This document shows, one piece after another, positions 1-16,786 of a stretch of DNA of 64,000 nt. The notes under the pieces were generated by a model that ran no database searches, was not told where the DNA came from, and was given only the letters and a program-made list of their open reading frames with translations. Made by a program: the position numbers and the translations under genes. Source of the DNA: Tubulanus polymorphus (Eukaryota; Nemertea; Palaeonemertea; Tubulaniformes; Tubulanidae); NCBI RefSeq assembly GCF_964204645.1, contig NC_134025.1, positions 24,954,001 through 25,018,000 on the forward strand, given 5' to 3'. Positions within the stretch are counted from its first letter, which is position 1. Every line of letters begins with the position of its first letter.

Positions 1-999
1 CGTCTGTGATTATTCAGTCGACGTGCAACTGACGCAGTTGAGGAAGGTATTAAAATTGATACAGTGATAATAGTGCTTCACTGACTTCCCGGGGAGTATA
101 GAATTTATCCGATCAAGTCGAACTACTTTTCTCGGCACTCTCTGAGCTGTGACTTGTCGCGGATTAATACTAGTCATCTCGAGAGCTGATTGGCGCATGT
201 TTCTCAAATTTTTTTCGCATCGTGCGAATGTATTTGTTCACGGGCACTCGAAGATTTCATGATACACTTAGCATCGATTTGAAATTTCAGTAAAACTCAG
301 AAAAGATTCCCGCTTTCAGATAGGTCTTTGGAAATTTTTAAGTTTTTCGTTCGATTTTGAAAATATAGAATTCTATATCCATTTGATTTAGAGATAAAAC
401 GTTTTGCTTATCTAATGGCAGTTAACGAATTAATTCAAATATATCCCCATCGATCATTTCTAGACCTGTCATTTCTCCGTGTTACACCAATATTTCTAAA
501 CTCGCACGTGCAAATCCGATATGTAGACGCTCAATTCAAAATCAAGTGAGTCGTTTGGCGAGGAAATCGAGTATATTTGTAATCGAATCGCGGTTTTCCT
601 GCACGCGATGGTAATGTGTGGGTAAGGGGAAAATATGTGGACGGATGACTTGGTCAGATTGCATGCTAACGCAGCAGCAAGTCATAAACCAGGAAAATCG
701 CTTCATCATTATTCAATTTCTAACCGTCGTTTCGATTAGCATAATGTATAGAACTGATACTTCATTCTGTTTAAAGACTGAATTAACACGTCCATATATT
801 CATCATTAATTGAATTTCTAAACTGTTTCTATGTAGGCTACTCGACTCGTATTGAATACCAGTCAGTAACATGTCTGCGGTTTAGTTTTACGATCATAGA
901 TTTTCACAAAGACCACCCGATTATAAAAGCTTACCACCAACGATTAGGTAACTAACTAATTGAATACATGATGAATGATTCTGTGTTTGGATTCTTTAG
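1..999. other. 5' flank or first intron of the tailless gene
   Basis: This stretch precedes the first secure tailless exon. It is AT-rich and has no recognisable gene. The exon beginning at 1000 needs one base from an upstream exon (phase 1), so exon 1 lies here or beyond the window. One frame-compatible candidate runs 635-680: ATG at 635, then MWTDDLVRLHANAAA, leaving one base before a GT at 681. It would give a residue string ending [12 protein letters not shown], loosely like the start of insect tailless. Its donor (GTCATA) is poor, so I do not adopt it. Confidence 0.5.
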
Positions 1000-3900
1000 G
1001 TGACCGCCTTCTGGATATTCCGTGTAAGGTTTGTGGCGATCGAAGTTCTGGTAAACATTATGGAATATACAGTTGTGATGGTAAGTGAAAAAATATTCGT
1101 ACGATCGACGTAATCTATGCCGGCAAACCACATATTATACGCAAAATAATGTAATTTTTAATGCGTTACTTTGATTTCACAATTGATCATCAATAATATA
1201 AAAAACCCGATTTCTTTAATGAAGACTCGATTCGTCTTTTTTCAAATTTTGTCACGGTATCGGTGTTGTCTTTCAGGTTGTTCCGGGTTCTTCAAAAGAA
1301 GTATTCATCGCAACCGTGTTTACACGTGCAAAGCTCAAGGTGATTCAAAGGGAAGATGTCCCATTGATAAAACACATCGTAATCAATGTCGAGCCTGTCG
1401 TCTTAAGAAGTGTTTTGAGGCCGATATGAACAAAGACGGTACGTTAGAATTTACATTTATTTTCATATTCAGCTACTTTTAAACTACTCCCGCCGATGTA
1501 TAAAAGGTTTAATATCCTTTTTAGTAGTTTCAATGTCGGTCTTTTCGTGGTCATGTATCGGTCAGTTTCAGAATGCATATTTTTTCGTATGGTTTTCTAC
1601 ATTCTCGCACCGCTTTGAAACTAGCGACGATTTTTGAAAGAAATGTATAAAACGGAACTGGTAATTGCAGTAATACAGAAATTTCCAAATTCACACAAAA
1701 ATGAAAATATAATATTAATAGAATCTGAGGCTAATTTGTGTGTCGGATCACTGTGAGATCTCGATGAACTTAAAATGTAACGGATCTTGCCGGAGGGAAT
1801 CCTTTGCGGTGTAAATTACATCAAACTTAGAATCTACAATTTTACTTGATTGGATTCGTTCGCGGGTCTTCTATTGTAGAATATTCGAGTGCCCTTACAA
1901 GTACTGGCGACAAAAGACGCAATATGCTGTCCGTCTGCCTTCATCTTGATTATTCATTTCAGGTCAATTTATCATTTAATGCACCGAGAACAAACGCCTA
2001 ACGGCTCCGAAATATCCCCCCGTCGTTTTATTGAAATTGACGAGCTCTCTAAACGTCTTAAAGCGAAACATTTGAGCCGTGTACCGAAGACGCGACAATG
2101 CCGCGTGGCGACTGACGTCTTCCTAAAAAAAGGAACACAACCTATTGATATCCGTGAAAAGCGCGCTGGGAAGAAAACGTCTGCAGGGGATACGTGCACC
2201 CGTGCGCGTGGACTTTTCTGTTCATTTCAGTGGTTTCCTATTCGAAAAGGATTGTCAATTAAACTGTGAAAAAGCCAGCATGTTTGCTTAAAGTTTGTAG
2301 CTAATTATACTGTGCATACACTTAGAGTACCAACCGTTCTAAGAATTTCATATTTATTTTTCTGATATTATGTGGAAGGTTTTCATAAACATATATATAC
2401 AGCTTATGAGATGGATCCCATTCGTCTGCGGGGACATGGTTATGAAAACTATATTTCTTTCTGAGATCGATTTCATCTGGCAAAAAAATTGCCTAAATGT
2501 CGACGATCGGTAAAAATATGTAACATGAAAATATATTGTATAAAATGGCTGAACGTTATTTGTTGGTGTAAACTGGTGGAAAATTGGCACGCTGCATTCA
2601 CTGCGAATGGTAAATATGAATTCGATAGCTGGGATAACTCGAGCGGAAGTGACAAGTTGGTGGATCTTTGACAGATCGACACTACAAGATCATCTAAGCA
2701 ACTTGGACCAGTTCAGCTCAATGAGGCGAGCGACAGGCATTTGACATTGCGCCAAATTGCGAATGATAATCAAAAGCTTCAATTTAGATTTGCTGCCGTG
2801 TGACATTGCCTTTTACCTGTCAATCTTTACTGCGTTAGCTTGTTCGTTTACTTCGAGATGCACCGTTTTTACGCGGGTTTATTTTCTTAAGCTTATCAGA
2901 TTTTTATTTCGTGTATTTTCCTACAATAGATTGAATATGTTACGTGCCGTCAGTTTGTACATGGGGCACCGTCCAAGTTTACAATTGATATCGACGTTCG
3001 TGTCTTTCATTGGATTCTTGGCTTCCATATCTGCTTTAGATCTAATCTTCTTAACTCAATCACATGAATTGATACCGATCTATTGGCTTGTCATGTATCT
3101 CTTAATCTGTGACTTAATGTAACCATGGTCGAAATACGCCCATGATGAGCCGTGCTTTAGCGGGCGTACCACGATCTGTCAACACAGTGGCTCAGACGAC
3201 GCTCTTTAGTGGGAAAGCTAACAACAAAATACAGCTGGTCGCATTGTGCGGAAAATTATACCGGATAAGGACGGTAGGAATAAAAGTTAAGTCGCTCACG
3301 ACAGAGGAGATGTTCATTTACCAGAATTCGTTGCCAGTTTTTCTCCCGAACAAGTTAACGAAGCTGAATGACTACGGCTAATGACGCCAGAAATGACTGA
3401 CGTGGAAAATGATACATTAGACAAAGGGCAGGCTGTGTAGCACGCAGCTCCTGTTCTCCGAACGAAAAAAAATATTTCTTAAAAATTATTATTATTATGA
3501 TAAGGTGGCAGGTAGAAACTTAGATGATGGAAATGTATATCCATCAATTGTGTTAATCGAATTCAAGAAATAATATCGTTTTGGATAGATATTTTCAGAA
3601 TAATATCCCGCAATTAATCAGCCAGATCTAAAAAAAAGCTATGGGAAACACAAATATCCGCCTAACCTGACGACACACAGCCTATCCGTACGGCGGTGAA
3701 ACCGGTCGGAATTATAGAATATTTCAAACCGAGAGTTCCCGATTGATTTCTAGACACGGAAACTTAACGACCGATTCCCGGGGTCGATTCGAAATCCTCC
3801 TCGAACCAGAGAGACTTTTGACTGTATCGACAAACCAGTTTATCACAGAGCCTCTTCGTCAGCGCGCGTGGAGAGTTCAGTTTCATTGGACATCAACATC

Positions 3901-6900
3901 TCCTGTCACATATTGATGATGTAGTTTTACTTTAAAGACCGTCTGACATGCGTGTGGTTTCTAGTGACAATAAATCTATAAGAGCCCCGTCATTCACGTA
4001 ATAATCCATGCAACCAATTGGCTGTTCATCGCCCGACAATTGGCTGTGCAAGAAATGCATGCTTCTGTCTCTTTAAACGAATAATGAGTTAGTTATTTGA
4101 AGGTATTCTTATGGGACCGTATACTGATTTGATAAACAATTTTTTTCTGATATCGTACGTAATATATATCTTAATCATTGGTCTTGATTAAGATTAGACT
4201 ATCTTATAAATATGAACATATTATTTCATTTTTGAGAAAATAAGCTAATTTTGGATAAAAAAAATATTCTCCCTGAGTACGTTTTGTACTCGACGTTCAA
4301 GGCTCAGTGCTATTCAGATATATAAATTTCTGCTTGTGGTTTTGAAACATGTGGTCGTCATTTTATTCTTGCCGCCGGGCATCATAAGTGACATTGATCT
4401 TTTTAAATTCAACTTGGAAACATAATGAAAGGATTGATGACGGTTGCACACTTTAATTGGTAAAGTGAAATCAAGCAGTTGCCAGGTTAAATTGATTTCT
4501 TCAGGCAACATTCGGGATTCGCCACGCTTTTCATGGTTCACCATCAAATGCGACTTTTTAAAGAAATGAATTTACGAGCAATTCACCTGTGACCCGAAGA
4601 CACGAAACTGTTTGATAAGCAAACACAATGATTGGCGACATCTGCTGAGTAAATTCCAAATGGTATAAAATTTTCAATAGATTTTCCAATGCGGGGCAAT
4701 TTTTCGTAAGATCTTGGATTTACTAATCGAGATGAAATCTTGTAGATCGTATTTAAGCTGAACGAAGACCTTTGAAAGAAATTGAGGTGCAAGAAATTTC
4801 AAAAATAGCTCTCGTTCTTATCATTTCAGCTGTGCAACATGAACGAGGCCCTCGAAAACCTAAAAGCAAATCAAATGATTCTCAGCAAATGCTTTCTTCT
4901 GGTGGCTCTTCAAAATCGGCTGAAAGTCCTATAGATCTGAGTTTAACGTGCCGTGGGGACATGTCACCATCATCAACGCTATCGCCTGAGCCCATCTTGT
5001 CGGCTTCTTTTCTGCAAACGTTGCTCGTAGCCGAGCAGTATCAGGAGTCGCCGATAACTTGCCCGTTGCAGATTTTACCGAGCATCGAACAGCCAAAAGT
5101 CCAGAGTGAACCGTCAGCATTTCAAGTGCCAACAATCGCCAGAGAATCGCTACAAGAGGTGACTGCTCGGATGTTGTTTGCAATTATCGGATGGATCAAA
5201 CACGTACCTTCGTTCAAAACGTTACCAAGTAGAGATCAGGTAAACACATTTTAGGCAATAACGATGTAGGCAAAATGTATTGTCTAAACAAGTGTAAAAA
5301 TGGGCTCTTAGTTAAAATTTTGTTTGATTTGGTTATTTGGCCAAGTGAACTAATCCCTAGTCTCGATTTTGAAACTTTACCCATAGGAAATCGATATTCA
5401 ACGCACAACATCTCAATCCGTCGGTTTATATTATTCTTTCATTTGCAACCTTTTTAATCCACGTCATTTCTAACGGCAAAACAGTATATATAACCATGTT
5501 GTAGTATACGTCATTTCATGAATTTTTCCACCTGTTCGACCGCTAGAAAATACGTGGGTGGCTATGCCGCCGATCTCCCACTGAGATTCACTTTCGCTTG
5601 TCACAATTGTCTTCAGAATTGGCAAAGATCCTTCGGGAAATTCTCAATAACATACGTACAATATGATAAACGGTGCACACGCGCCGTAACCACAACGGAG
5701 TTTGAGAATAGATTTGAAACATCGGGGGACCATAGATTTTATTACGCAATGAATGATAGACCGATAGTTATTATATAGTTGGTTGCATTTCGTCCAATCG
5801 TATACTGAATATGAACTAGTTTTGGCCCCGGTCACGACGTAATCAATGCGAATGTAATTAACAAATCTTCGCTCTTCGTTCACTTATCTGAACATCGGCT
5901 CGCTCGAAGTAAGAATGGCACTTAATCAACACCCAATCGAGTGAATGGTTGTTAACATAATCAAGAGCATCTTCGTATAATATCTTAAGCGTCCTTCTTA
6001 ATTACTTATTGTCTGATTGTAACCAATACAATATACCTAAAACAAGAATACGCAATCAGATGTCTGTCCGTTCCCTCAGACAAAATCACAACATCAAATC
6101 ATTCACTACAACAATAATCACAATTGATGGATTAGCATTTCACTTTGCATAAACACATGTAATAAAACCCTTCAGTTTAGTGTCTAGTCTGTGTTTGATA
6201 AATGTATCATATATTGGGACCAGTACCAACTTTGTAATCTTTCAACTCTAAACACTAAATTAGTGTCAAATTTACTGGGTTCTAGTTCAATTTTGTTCAG
6301 TTGAAAATTGGAGTAAAATTCACACGACGTCTAAAGAATCCGTGTACATCATATTTTTCTAATTCATTTTTTAGATCATCTTGTTGGAGGAATCGTGGCG
6401 GGACTTATTCATTCTGAGCCTGGCCCAATGGAGGGTACCCCTAGAAGTACAGAGTATACTCGACTGCGCAAACGTCTCCCGAGAACACATCGGAAGCGAG
6501 AAAATGGCGACATTTTTATCAGATATTCGCTACATTAAAGACGTAGTCAGCAGATTGTTACAGTTCAACGTCGACATCACCGAGTATGCTTGCCTTAAAG
6601 CCATTATCATATTTAGACCTGGTAAGAATTCATTTTTTCAATCACGCTTGTAATTTGTTTTTATGTAATTCGCAGGGCTCTTTTGTCTCTTATGTGCCCG
6701 TGCTAGAGACCTAGGGTAAATCCATGCATTTTGAAATTGATATTGAAAAGTTGCCATATATCATCATCTCAATCATTACAAAATTATTGGGTATAGGGTA
6801 AAAGTTATTTCTTTTCAGTCAAAAGTTAAAAAGTGCTGATCTAGCGTCCCTGGTAATTGATTGATACTAAATGTTAAATTCCTATTTATGGCTATTTTGC

Positions 6901-7153
6901 AGAGACTTTTGGTCTTCGCGATCCGAGTAGTGTGGAGACTTTACAAGATCAGTCGCAGGTGATATTGGGCGATTATATTCGTCGGGTTTATCCACATCAG
7001 GCGACCAGATTCGGTAAGCTGTTACTGATACTTCCGTGTCTGAGGGGTATAAGCTGTAACGCTATAGAAAGACTGTTCTTCAAAGAGACAATCGGCGAAA
7101 TCCCAATCGACCGACTTATTTGTGATATTTACCAGAGCGACAAGTTACAATAG
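1000..7153 (+). CDS. NR2E1: Tailless/TLX orphan nuclear receptor (NR2E1), 5' incomplete
   Basis: DNA-binding transcription factor of the tailless/TLX family, known for control of brain and neural progenitor fate. Coding exons: 1000-1080, 1277-1438, 4830-5239, 6375-6621, 6903-7153, stop TAG at 7151; phases agree at all junctions. About 383 codons are present against about 385 in human TLX, so only a few N-terminal residues are missing. Exon 1000-1080 carries the first zinc finger ([18 protein letters not shown]); the next has the P-box CSGFFKR, the second finger and [12 protein letters not shown]. The following exon opens with AVQHERGPR, the tailless C-terminal extension, then a low-complexity hinge. 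The last two exons hold the ligand-binding domain ([26 protein letters not shown]; ending [12 protein letters not shown]). Oddity: nine residues lie between the first two cysteines of the second finger (KAQGDSKGR). Family assignment is secure; orthology is by protein similarity only. Confidence 0.96.
1439..4829 (+). other. Large third-to-fourth exon intron of tailless
   Basis: A 3.4-kb intron separates the zinc-finger exon from the hinge exon. Open frames at 1889-2269 and 2757-3122 are not flanked by a matching exon structure and resemble no family I know. The second is hydrophobic but unconvincing. Introns of this size in developmental regulators often hold enhancers, but I see no specific site that I can defend. 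Confidence 0.6.
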
Positions 7154-7314
7154 TTTCTTGGAGGAGCGAAAACAAATTAATTTATACAAAAAGCACTGCA
7201 AAATTATGAGTACAATTTGATAACGGAAATCGTAAGTTAATTTCCAATGATTTGGCTCCATATGCTCCAATAGTCGACATGTTAAAGCTAAGTGGTCGAT
7301 GTTGCAGTAATCAT

Positions 7315-7320
7315 AATAAA
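7315..7320 (+). promoter_or_regulatory. Candidate polyadenylation signal of tailless (proximal)
   Basis: AATAAA lies 162 bp after the tailless stop codon. A second AATAAA is at 7720-7725, which would give a longer 3' UTR of about 600 nt. Which one is used cannot be told from sequence. Confidence 0.5.
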
Positions 7321-8979
7321 GAAACTATATAATTTTGCTTATTCGAACTGTACACGATGTGACGAATTTAAAACTGAGCATGAGATCTTAATTAAATTCA
7401 AACGGGTTGAATTCTTTATATTGAGCTGAGAGCATTGCATGACATGCTGTATATAAACCTATATCTGACAAATGTTAATAATCATTATTTATTTATTTTA
7501 CAAATCTATTTATTTCATTGTTTTATGTATAAAGTATTTGTAATCACGGCTGTTGTAAATGAATATCAACGAGGTCCACGTACACACCGCTGAATTGCTC
7601 ATTCATAAAAAACCCTTCAAAAACATCATTAAGGGACACGAGAAGCTACGTAGAAGAATTTGATATCATGTACTGATGTAATATATAAATTAGATTTATG
7701 TACGCATGTATATATGGAAAATAAATTATTGAGTTGTTATTTATGAAAAAAAATTACTGACTGTATTTTGGATTTTTGAAATTCATGTAATTTTTCCTGG
7801 TTGTGCAAAAATCTCTCATTTACTCGAGACGGGTGCGGTTATTTTACATTTATGGGAAGAAGCATTTCGACACGGCAAATCTAAACAGACTTGGATTTAA
7901 ACTATAGCCATGATTTCCAGAAGAGCGAAGAGTTTGTTAACAATGAGAAGATCTTCAATTTTTGAGAAGTGAAAAATAACCAGTTGAAAGAAAACCAGGC
8001 TATTTCTTATTACACATGTGAAATGCAGTTCCCAGTTAAGAAAATATAACATCATAATGAACCGTCAGCTTATTACTTAGGATTGATATTTCAATCAATA
8101 TATTAGGTGGTATAGTCAATTACCGGGATAATTAGATTCTTTTATAAATTGAACATGATTTGCAACTGCTGTTAGCCGCGCACATATGATAAATAAGCCG
8201 AGGACAATATTCGATTTTTGAAAATAGCGCATCAAGTATCATACGAAAAAATGACTAGAGGATATTCTTTCTTAGTGAAAATAAGAGAATAATGAAGTAT
8301 TTATCCAATCGAAAAGTGATATTTGAAGGTTCGGTAAAATGTTTACTTTACATCAAAGGTAAGTGTGTGTTGGACTGCGCTCGGACAGTTTCTGAGATCC
8401 CGTGATTGTCTTTGTCAAAGCCGATGAAGAAAGATCAATTTGCCGCTAAAAGAACCACTACAAAGCAATCGATGATAACTCAGAGGAGGAAGATGAAATC
8501 GTGGCTGCAGTCAGCATCCGTTGCTGCGTTAAACGTGGGAAAGCGACATACATTTGATGCTTGGCCGTGTAATGCGACGGTAGGATCAAACTATTAGCAA
8601 ATCGTTTCAGCCGTTCCCTCAAAAAGACACTTAGAAGAGAGATGTGAGCATTATGCCCTTAAATGTTTGCCAAACAATTTACCTTAATATGTTCTGTCTC
8701 GGCTTAGAAATTATCGAACTTCTCAGAGGGTTATCTTCAGTCAGTGGCAAACAGGCGGAAAATTCGCTCTCTCGGCGAAATAGGACTCTCACTGGCAAAT
8801 CATTTGCGGCAGTAGACACAGAAGTTCTCTCATAAGTGAAAGGACAAGTTCTTCAAATGGCACGCTCATGTATATTTTATTAGGCTTTATTTAGCTTGCG
8901 GTGGCAAATTTCAATTTGCAGTATTCGTTTCCAGAGTGGAAGCACACTCAGTAGTCAGTAACGTGTCAGTTCGCGACAC

Positions 8980-8992
8980 TTTCCCGCCAAAA
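8980..8992 (+). promoter_or_regulatory. E2F-like site upstream of ORC3
   Basis: TTTCCCGCCAAAA matches the E2F consensus TTTSSCGC and its A-rich far half. It lies about 760 bp before the ORC3 start codon, within a short CpG-richer patch. ORC genes are known E2F targets in animals, so a role in S-phase transcription is plausible. If so, an untranslated first exon probably ends in the 9.0-9.7 kb interval. Confidence 0.5.
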
Positions 8993-9743
8993 CGTCCCTC
9001 GGTAGACGCTGTGTTCGGAGGCAATACGTGTCTAACGAGGTGGTTTTTGGTGATGGGTTTTGAGAGTTAAGCAATCATCTTGATGCCAACAAATGACATC
9101 AGTCATTCTAATGACTTCAACAATCATGATCTTGTTAGAGTTGTTTGCTTTGGTTGTTTGTTGATTTGCAAAAGACCACAAAACCGAGCAGCGGGCCCTT
9201 GATTCGAATTACGACTAAAACTCGTGACCATGTTTGCTCGGTGTTCGCATTTTGAATGAAAGAATGAAAGTAGGCTGTTTCAGGAAAAAATTGGTTTCGA
9301 ATGCTACAGCCTCCAAAAAGGAATGGTTATCTCAAATCGAAATTTAGATGTGTGAGATATCAGGCCCGAAATCGATTTCAACAATTCCGGCGGTAGCCCG
9401 CAGAGTCCGTGCCCATATACATATTCCCGATCCCTCGAATAGCGCGGCGTGATTGCAACTTTTACTAGACTCGAATCCCAAAAATATACAAATATTAAAT
9501 CTGTGATGAATCTATAAAACGATTAGATAAAAACGATACTGTCATATATTCATATGATATTTGTCTTTAAAGAATCGGTGTATCTATTTGTGTTTTGTTA
9601 CTACTGACTTCCTTCTTTTTTGAAAGTCGCCCTGGCAAGTGAGTAGGTTCTCCACACTCGAACGCGGAAGTTTCAAGTTCATGAATGAAATTTGTTGTCA
9701 AACACAATAATTCCGCAATCTTTCCGCATTTATAGCTTTTACC

Positions 9744-14810
<5,067 letters not shown>

Positions 14811-14886
14811 AAACCAGTTTTCTCATCATCAAGATTTTGCCCGATAAAAATGATTTTCTAAAATAGATTGTGATATTTCCGAATGC

Positions 14887-14892
14887 AATAAA
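14887..14892 (+). promoter_or_regulatory. Candidate polyadenylation signal of ORC3
   Basis: AATAAA starts 77 bp after the ORC3 stop codon and is the first such hexamer downstream. It leaves about 230 bp before the first receptor gene. Confidence 0.6.
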
Positions 14893-15040
14893 AATGGAAG
14901 TGAAAGTCTTTTGTTCGCGTGTTGGTCAATGATTGACGTATACCAGTACGTACTCTTTGTAATATCTTATGTAAATTATGAAATTCTCGTAAATGCTCGA
15001 GGCTTATCGATTCGTTTAGGTTCGTAATGATATAGATTGT

Positions 15041-15072
15041 TTCTGATTGGACATTCTGAAACCAATTTCATT
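15041..15072 (+). promoter_or_regulatory. Upstream block shared by receptor genes 1 and 3
   Basis: TTCTGATTGG, then a three-base step and TCTGAAAC, lies about 80 bp before the start of receptor 1. The same arrangement (TTCTGATTGGTCAATCTGAAAC) lies about 95 bp before receptor 3, near 18413-18440. It includes an inverted CCAAT box (ATTGG). It may be a shared promoter element or simply duplicated flank. Confidence 0.4.
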
Positions 15073-15123
15073 TAATAGTGGATTCAGCATTAATTTAGTT
15101 TCAGAAGGCTTCAATCGGTAGCA

Positions 15124-16173
15124 ATGAATGTCACTACTATATTTAAGTCTTGTGATGAACTGAGACCTCCCGTTAAATGGGATTATCAGTTAAGCGTTTA
15201 CTTATACATATTCGTGTATGGACCTCTAACTGTTGTCGGTATTTTCTCCAACATCGTCAGTTTATTCGTATTCCGTAGACTTCAAAATCCGACCTATCAT
15301 ACAATCCAGATTTTGGCTATATATGACACTTTATTCATAAGCAGTGCTTTTCTGATGTATCCATTCAGAATTATTTACTTGTATATTGTGCTTGGTGATC
15401 TTATTCTAAGATTTGACGACTGGCATTTCGGTCGGGAAATTATCTTGCCTGTTCTACCGTTATTTTACACATTTCAAACTTTACGCAATTGGGCAGTCGT
15501 TGTTGTGAGCGTTGAAAGACTAATAGTTGTTGCTTTCCCTTTGAAGCACTTAGCTTTTTGGATGAAAAACACGAAAATGTATCTGACCTTATTCATGGCA
15601 TTAATGTTTGTAGCGTTACATTGGACGTATTTCTTTCCTAGATATATTCCAATACTATGGAAATGGCAATGTTTAAAACGAGGCCAGTATGCATTTACCG
15701 TTAATTTACCGCTGAATTCCGAGACGTACAACATATTTGTCTACGACGTACTTGCGGATGAAATGAATTATTTTCTATATCTGATTGGGACAATTCTAGC
15801 ACCGTTTATAATTCTTATGATCAGTAACATCATACTTATCTTCGTTGTTTGGCGGGCGAAACGTCTACGAAAAGATCTCGGTGCTCGTGGAAGTGAAACT
15901 AAACATGACCGAATCCTGCTTAAGATGGTGCTATCGATTGTAGTTGTTTACTTTATTTGTGAATTTCCAGCTTGTATTGATAGGCTTACGTGGTTGATTG
16001 GAGTTCCTTTCATAAACGAAGACATCGCTATGATAATTCGCAAAATCGGTTACGTTTTGACGATAGGGGATTCATCTGTAAATTTCCTCTGCGCTACAAA
16101 CGATTCGTTCAAATACGAAGCGCGACGCAATTTTGCAAAATTACTCAAATATTGTAAGCTATACAGATTCTGA
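15124..16173 (+). CDS. Intronless class A (rhodopsin-family) GPCR 1
   Basis: A single-exon, 349-aa seven-helix plasma-membrane receptor. Helices lie near residues 24-50, 59-85, 105-139, 151-171, 213-243, 265-290 and 299-325. There is a short extracellular N-terminus with an NVT glycosylation site at residue 2 and Cys10. Class A landmarks are present but altered. ECL1 has the W-x-F-G motif (residues 100-103), but the disulfide cysteine expected at the start of helix 3 is replaced by Ile. DRY is ERL (131-133), and CWxP is CEFP (279-282). Compared with its two neighbours it has lost two codons (Ile-Tyr) in helix 7, at the position of the NPxxY tyrosine (SSVNFLC instead of SSVNFLIYC; junction at 16089/16090). 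The start matches the neighbours' starts. Overall feel is peptide-type (FMRFamide-receptor-like), but the ligand cannot be named. The helix-7 deletion could impair G-protein coupling. Confidence 0.85.
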   Translation: MNVTTIFKSCDELRPPVKWDYQLSVYLYIFVYGPLTVVGIFSNIVSLFVFRRLQNPTYHTIQILAIYDTLFISSAFLMYPFRIIYLYIVLGDLILRFDDWHFGREIILPVLPLFYTFQTLRNWAVVVVSVERLIVVAFPLKHLAFWMKNTKMYLTLFMALMFVALHWTYFFPRYIPILWKWQCLKRGQYAFTVNLPLNSETYNIFVYDVLADEMNYFLYLIGTILAPFIILMISNIILIFVVWRAKRLRKDLGARGSETKHDRILLKMVLSIVVVYFICEFPACIDRLTWLIGVPFINEDIAMIIRKIGYVLTIGDSSVNFLCATNDSFKYEARRNFAKLLKYCKLYRF

Positions 16174-16786
16174 CGATATTCGGTAATTTCCATGCTGTAA
16201 TGATGGAAGATAATAGCTGTGAATAACGTCTCCCATAGTTTGTGAACAAAAAGCGTGATAACTTACAGATTTCTGATTGGGCGCAAACATTTCGCCAGCT
16301 AACTTTTCTTCAGATTCTGGACAGGAAAGTACTGGTTACAGCGGTTTTACCGTAGTAGTGAAATAAGATTAAAAACTGACATGTATAAATACGAGTTTTC
16401 ATCGCGAATTAACGTACGTATGTATGATTCCTATAATGCTGGATTGATTTCATCCGTCCCAATAATGGTTTTACTGCATTAAGCTTTTCCTGTACTGGCC
16501 GAAACAAATTTCAGCTGATTCTAATGCAATTAGGATTTTTTTGGAATGAGGTTGAAAAAATGTTGGACACATAGCTTTCTCAGTTGATCTTGAAAATGTA
16601 GACGCCTAATCGATCTGCCTGCTGCAGGCAGCTGACTTTCACTTGAATGCGCATCTTTTTGCCTTTTCATTTCTCATCTTTAACCAGTTTCTGGCAAATA
16701 TTGCTCACCTAACTGTCTAACCGGTAATGAAATGGGCGAAGAAGAAAATGTAGCATCAAACGCAAAAACCCGACCTTTTTAAAGAT
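16174..16786. other. Spacer between receptor genes 1 and 2
   Basis: This is a 613-bp tail-to-tail spacer between convergent receptor genes. I see no gene in it. The word TTCTGATTGG occurs at about 16271, echoing the upstream block of receptors 1 and 3, but without the rest of that block. Confidence 0.5.

Larger units (their letters stand above)
7154..9743. other. 3' UTR of tailless and spacer before ORC3
   Basis: The first 600 bp or so is AT-rich 3' UTR-like sequence with two AATAAA signals (7315, 7720). From there to 9743 I see no coding gene; short open frames at 8406-8597 and 8644-8835 have no recognisable content. The stretch around 8950-9030 is more GC- and CpG-rich and holds an E2F-like site, so it may be the ORC3 promoter with an untranslated first exon. 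Confidence 0.6.

Noticed and set aside
1889-2269. 126-codon open frame inside the large tailless intron
   Set aside because: No recognisable domain, crosses low-complexity DNA, and has no flanking exon partners; best explained as chance in an intron.
2757-3122. Hydrophobic 121-codon open frame, possible membrane protein
   Set aside because: Composition follows the AT bias, there is no family match, and it lies within an intron on the same strand.
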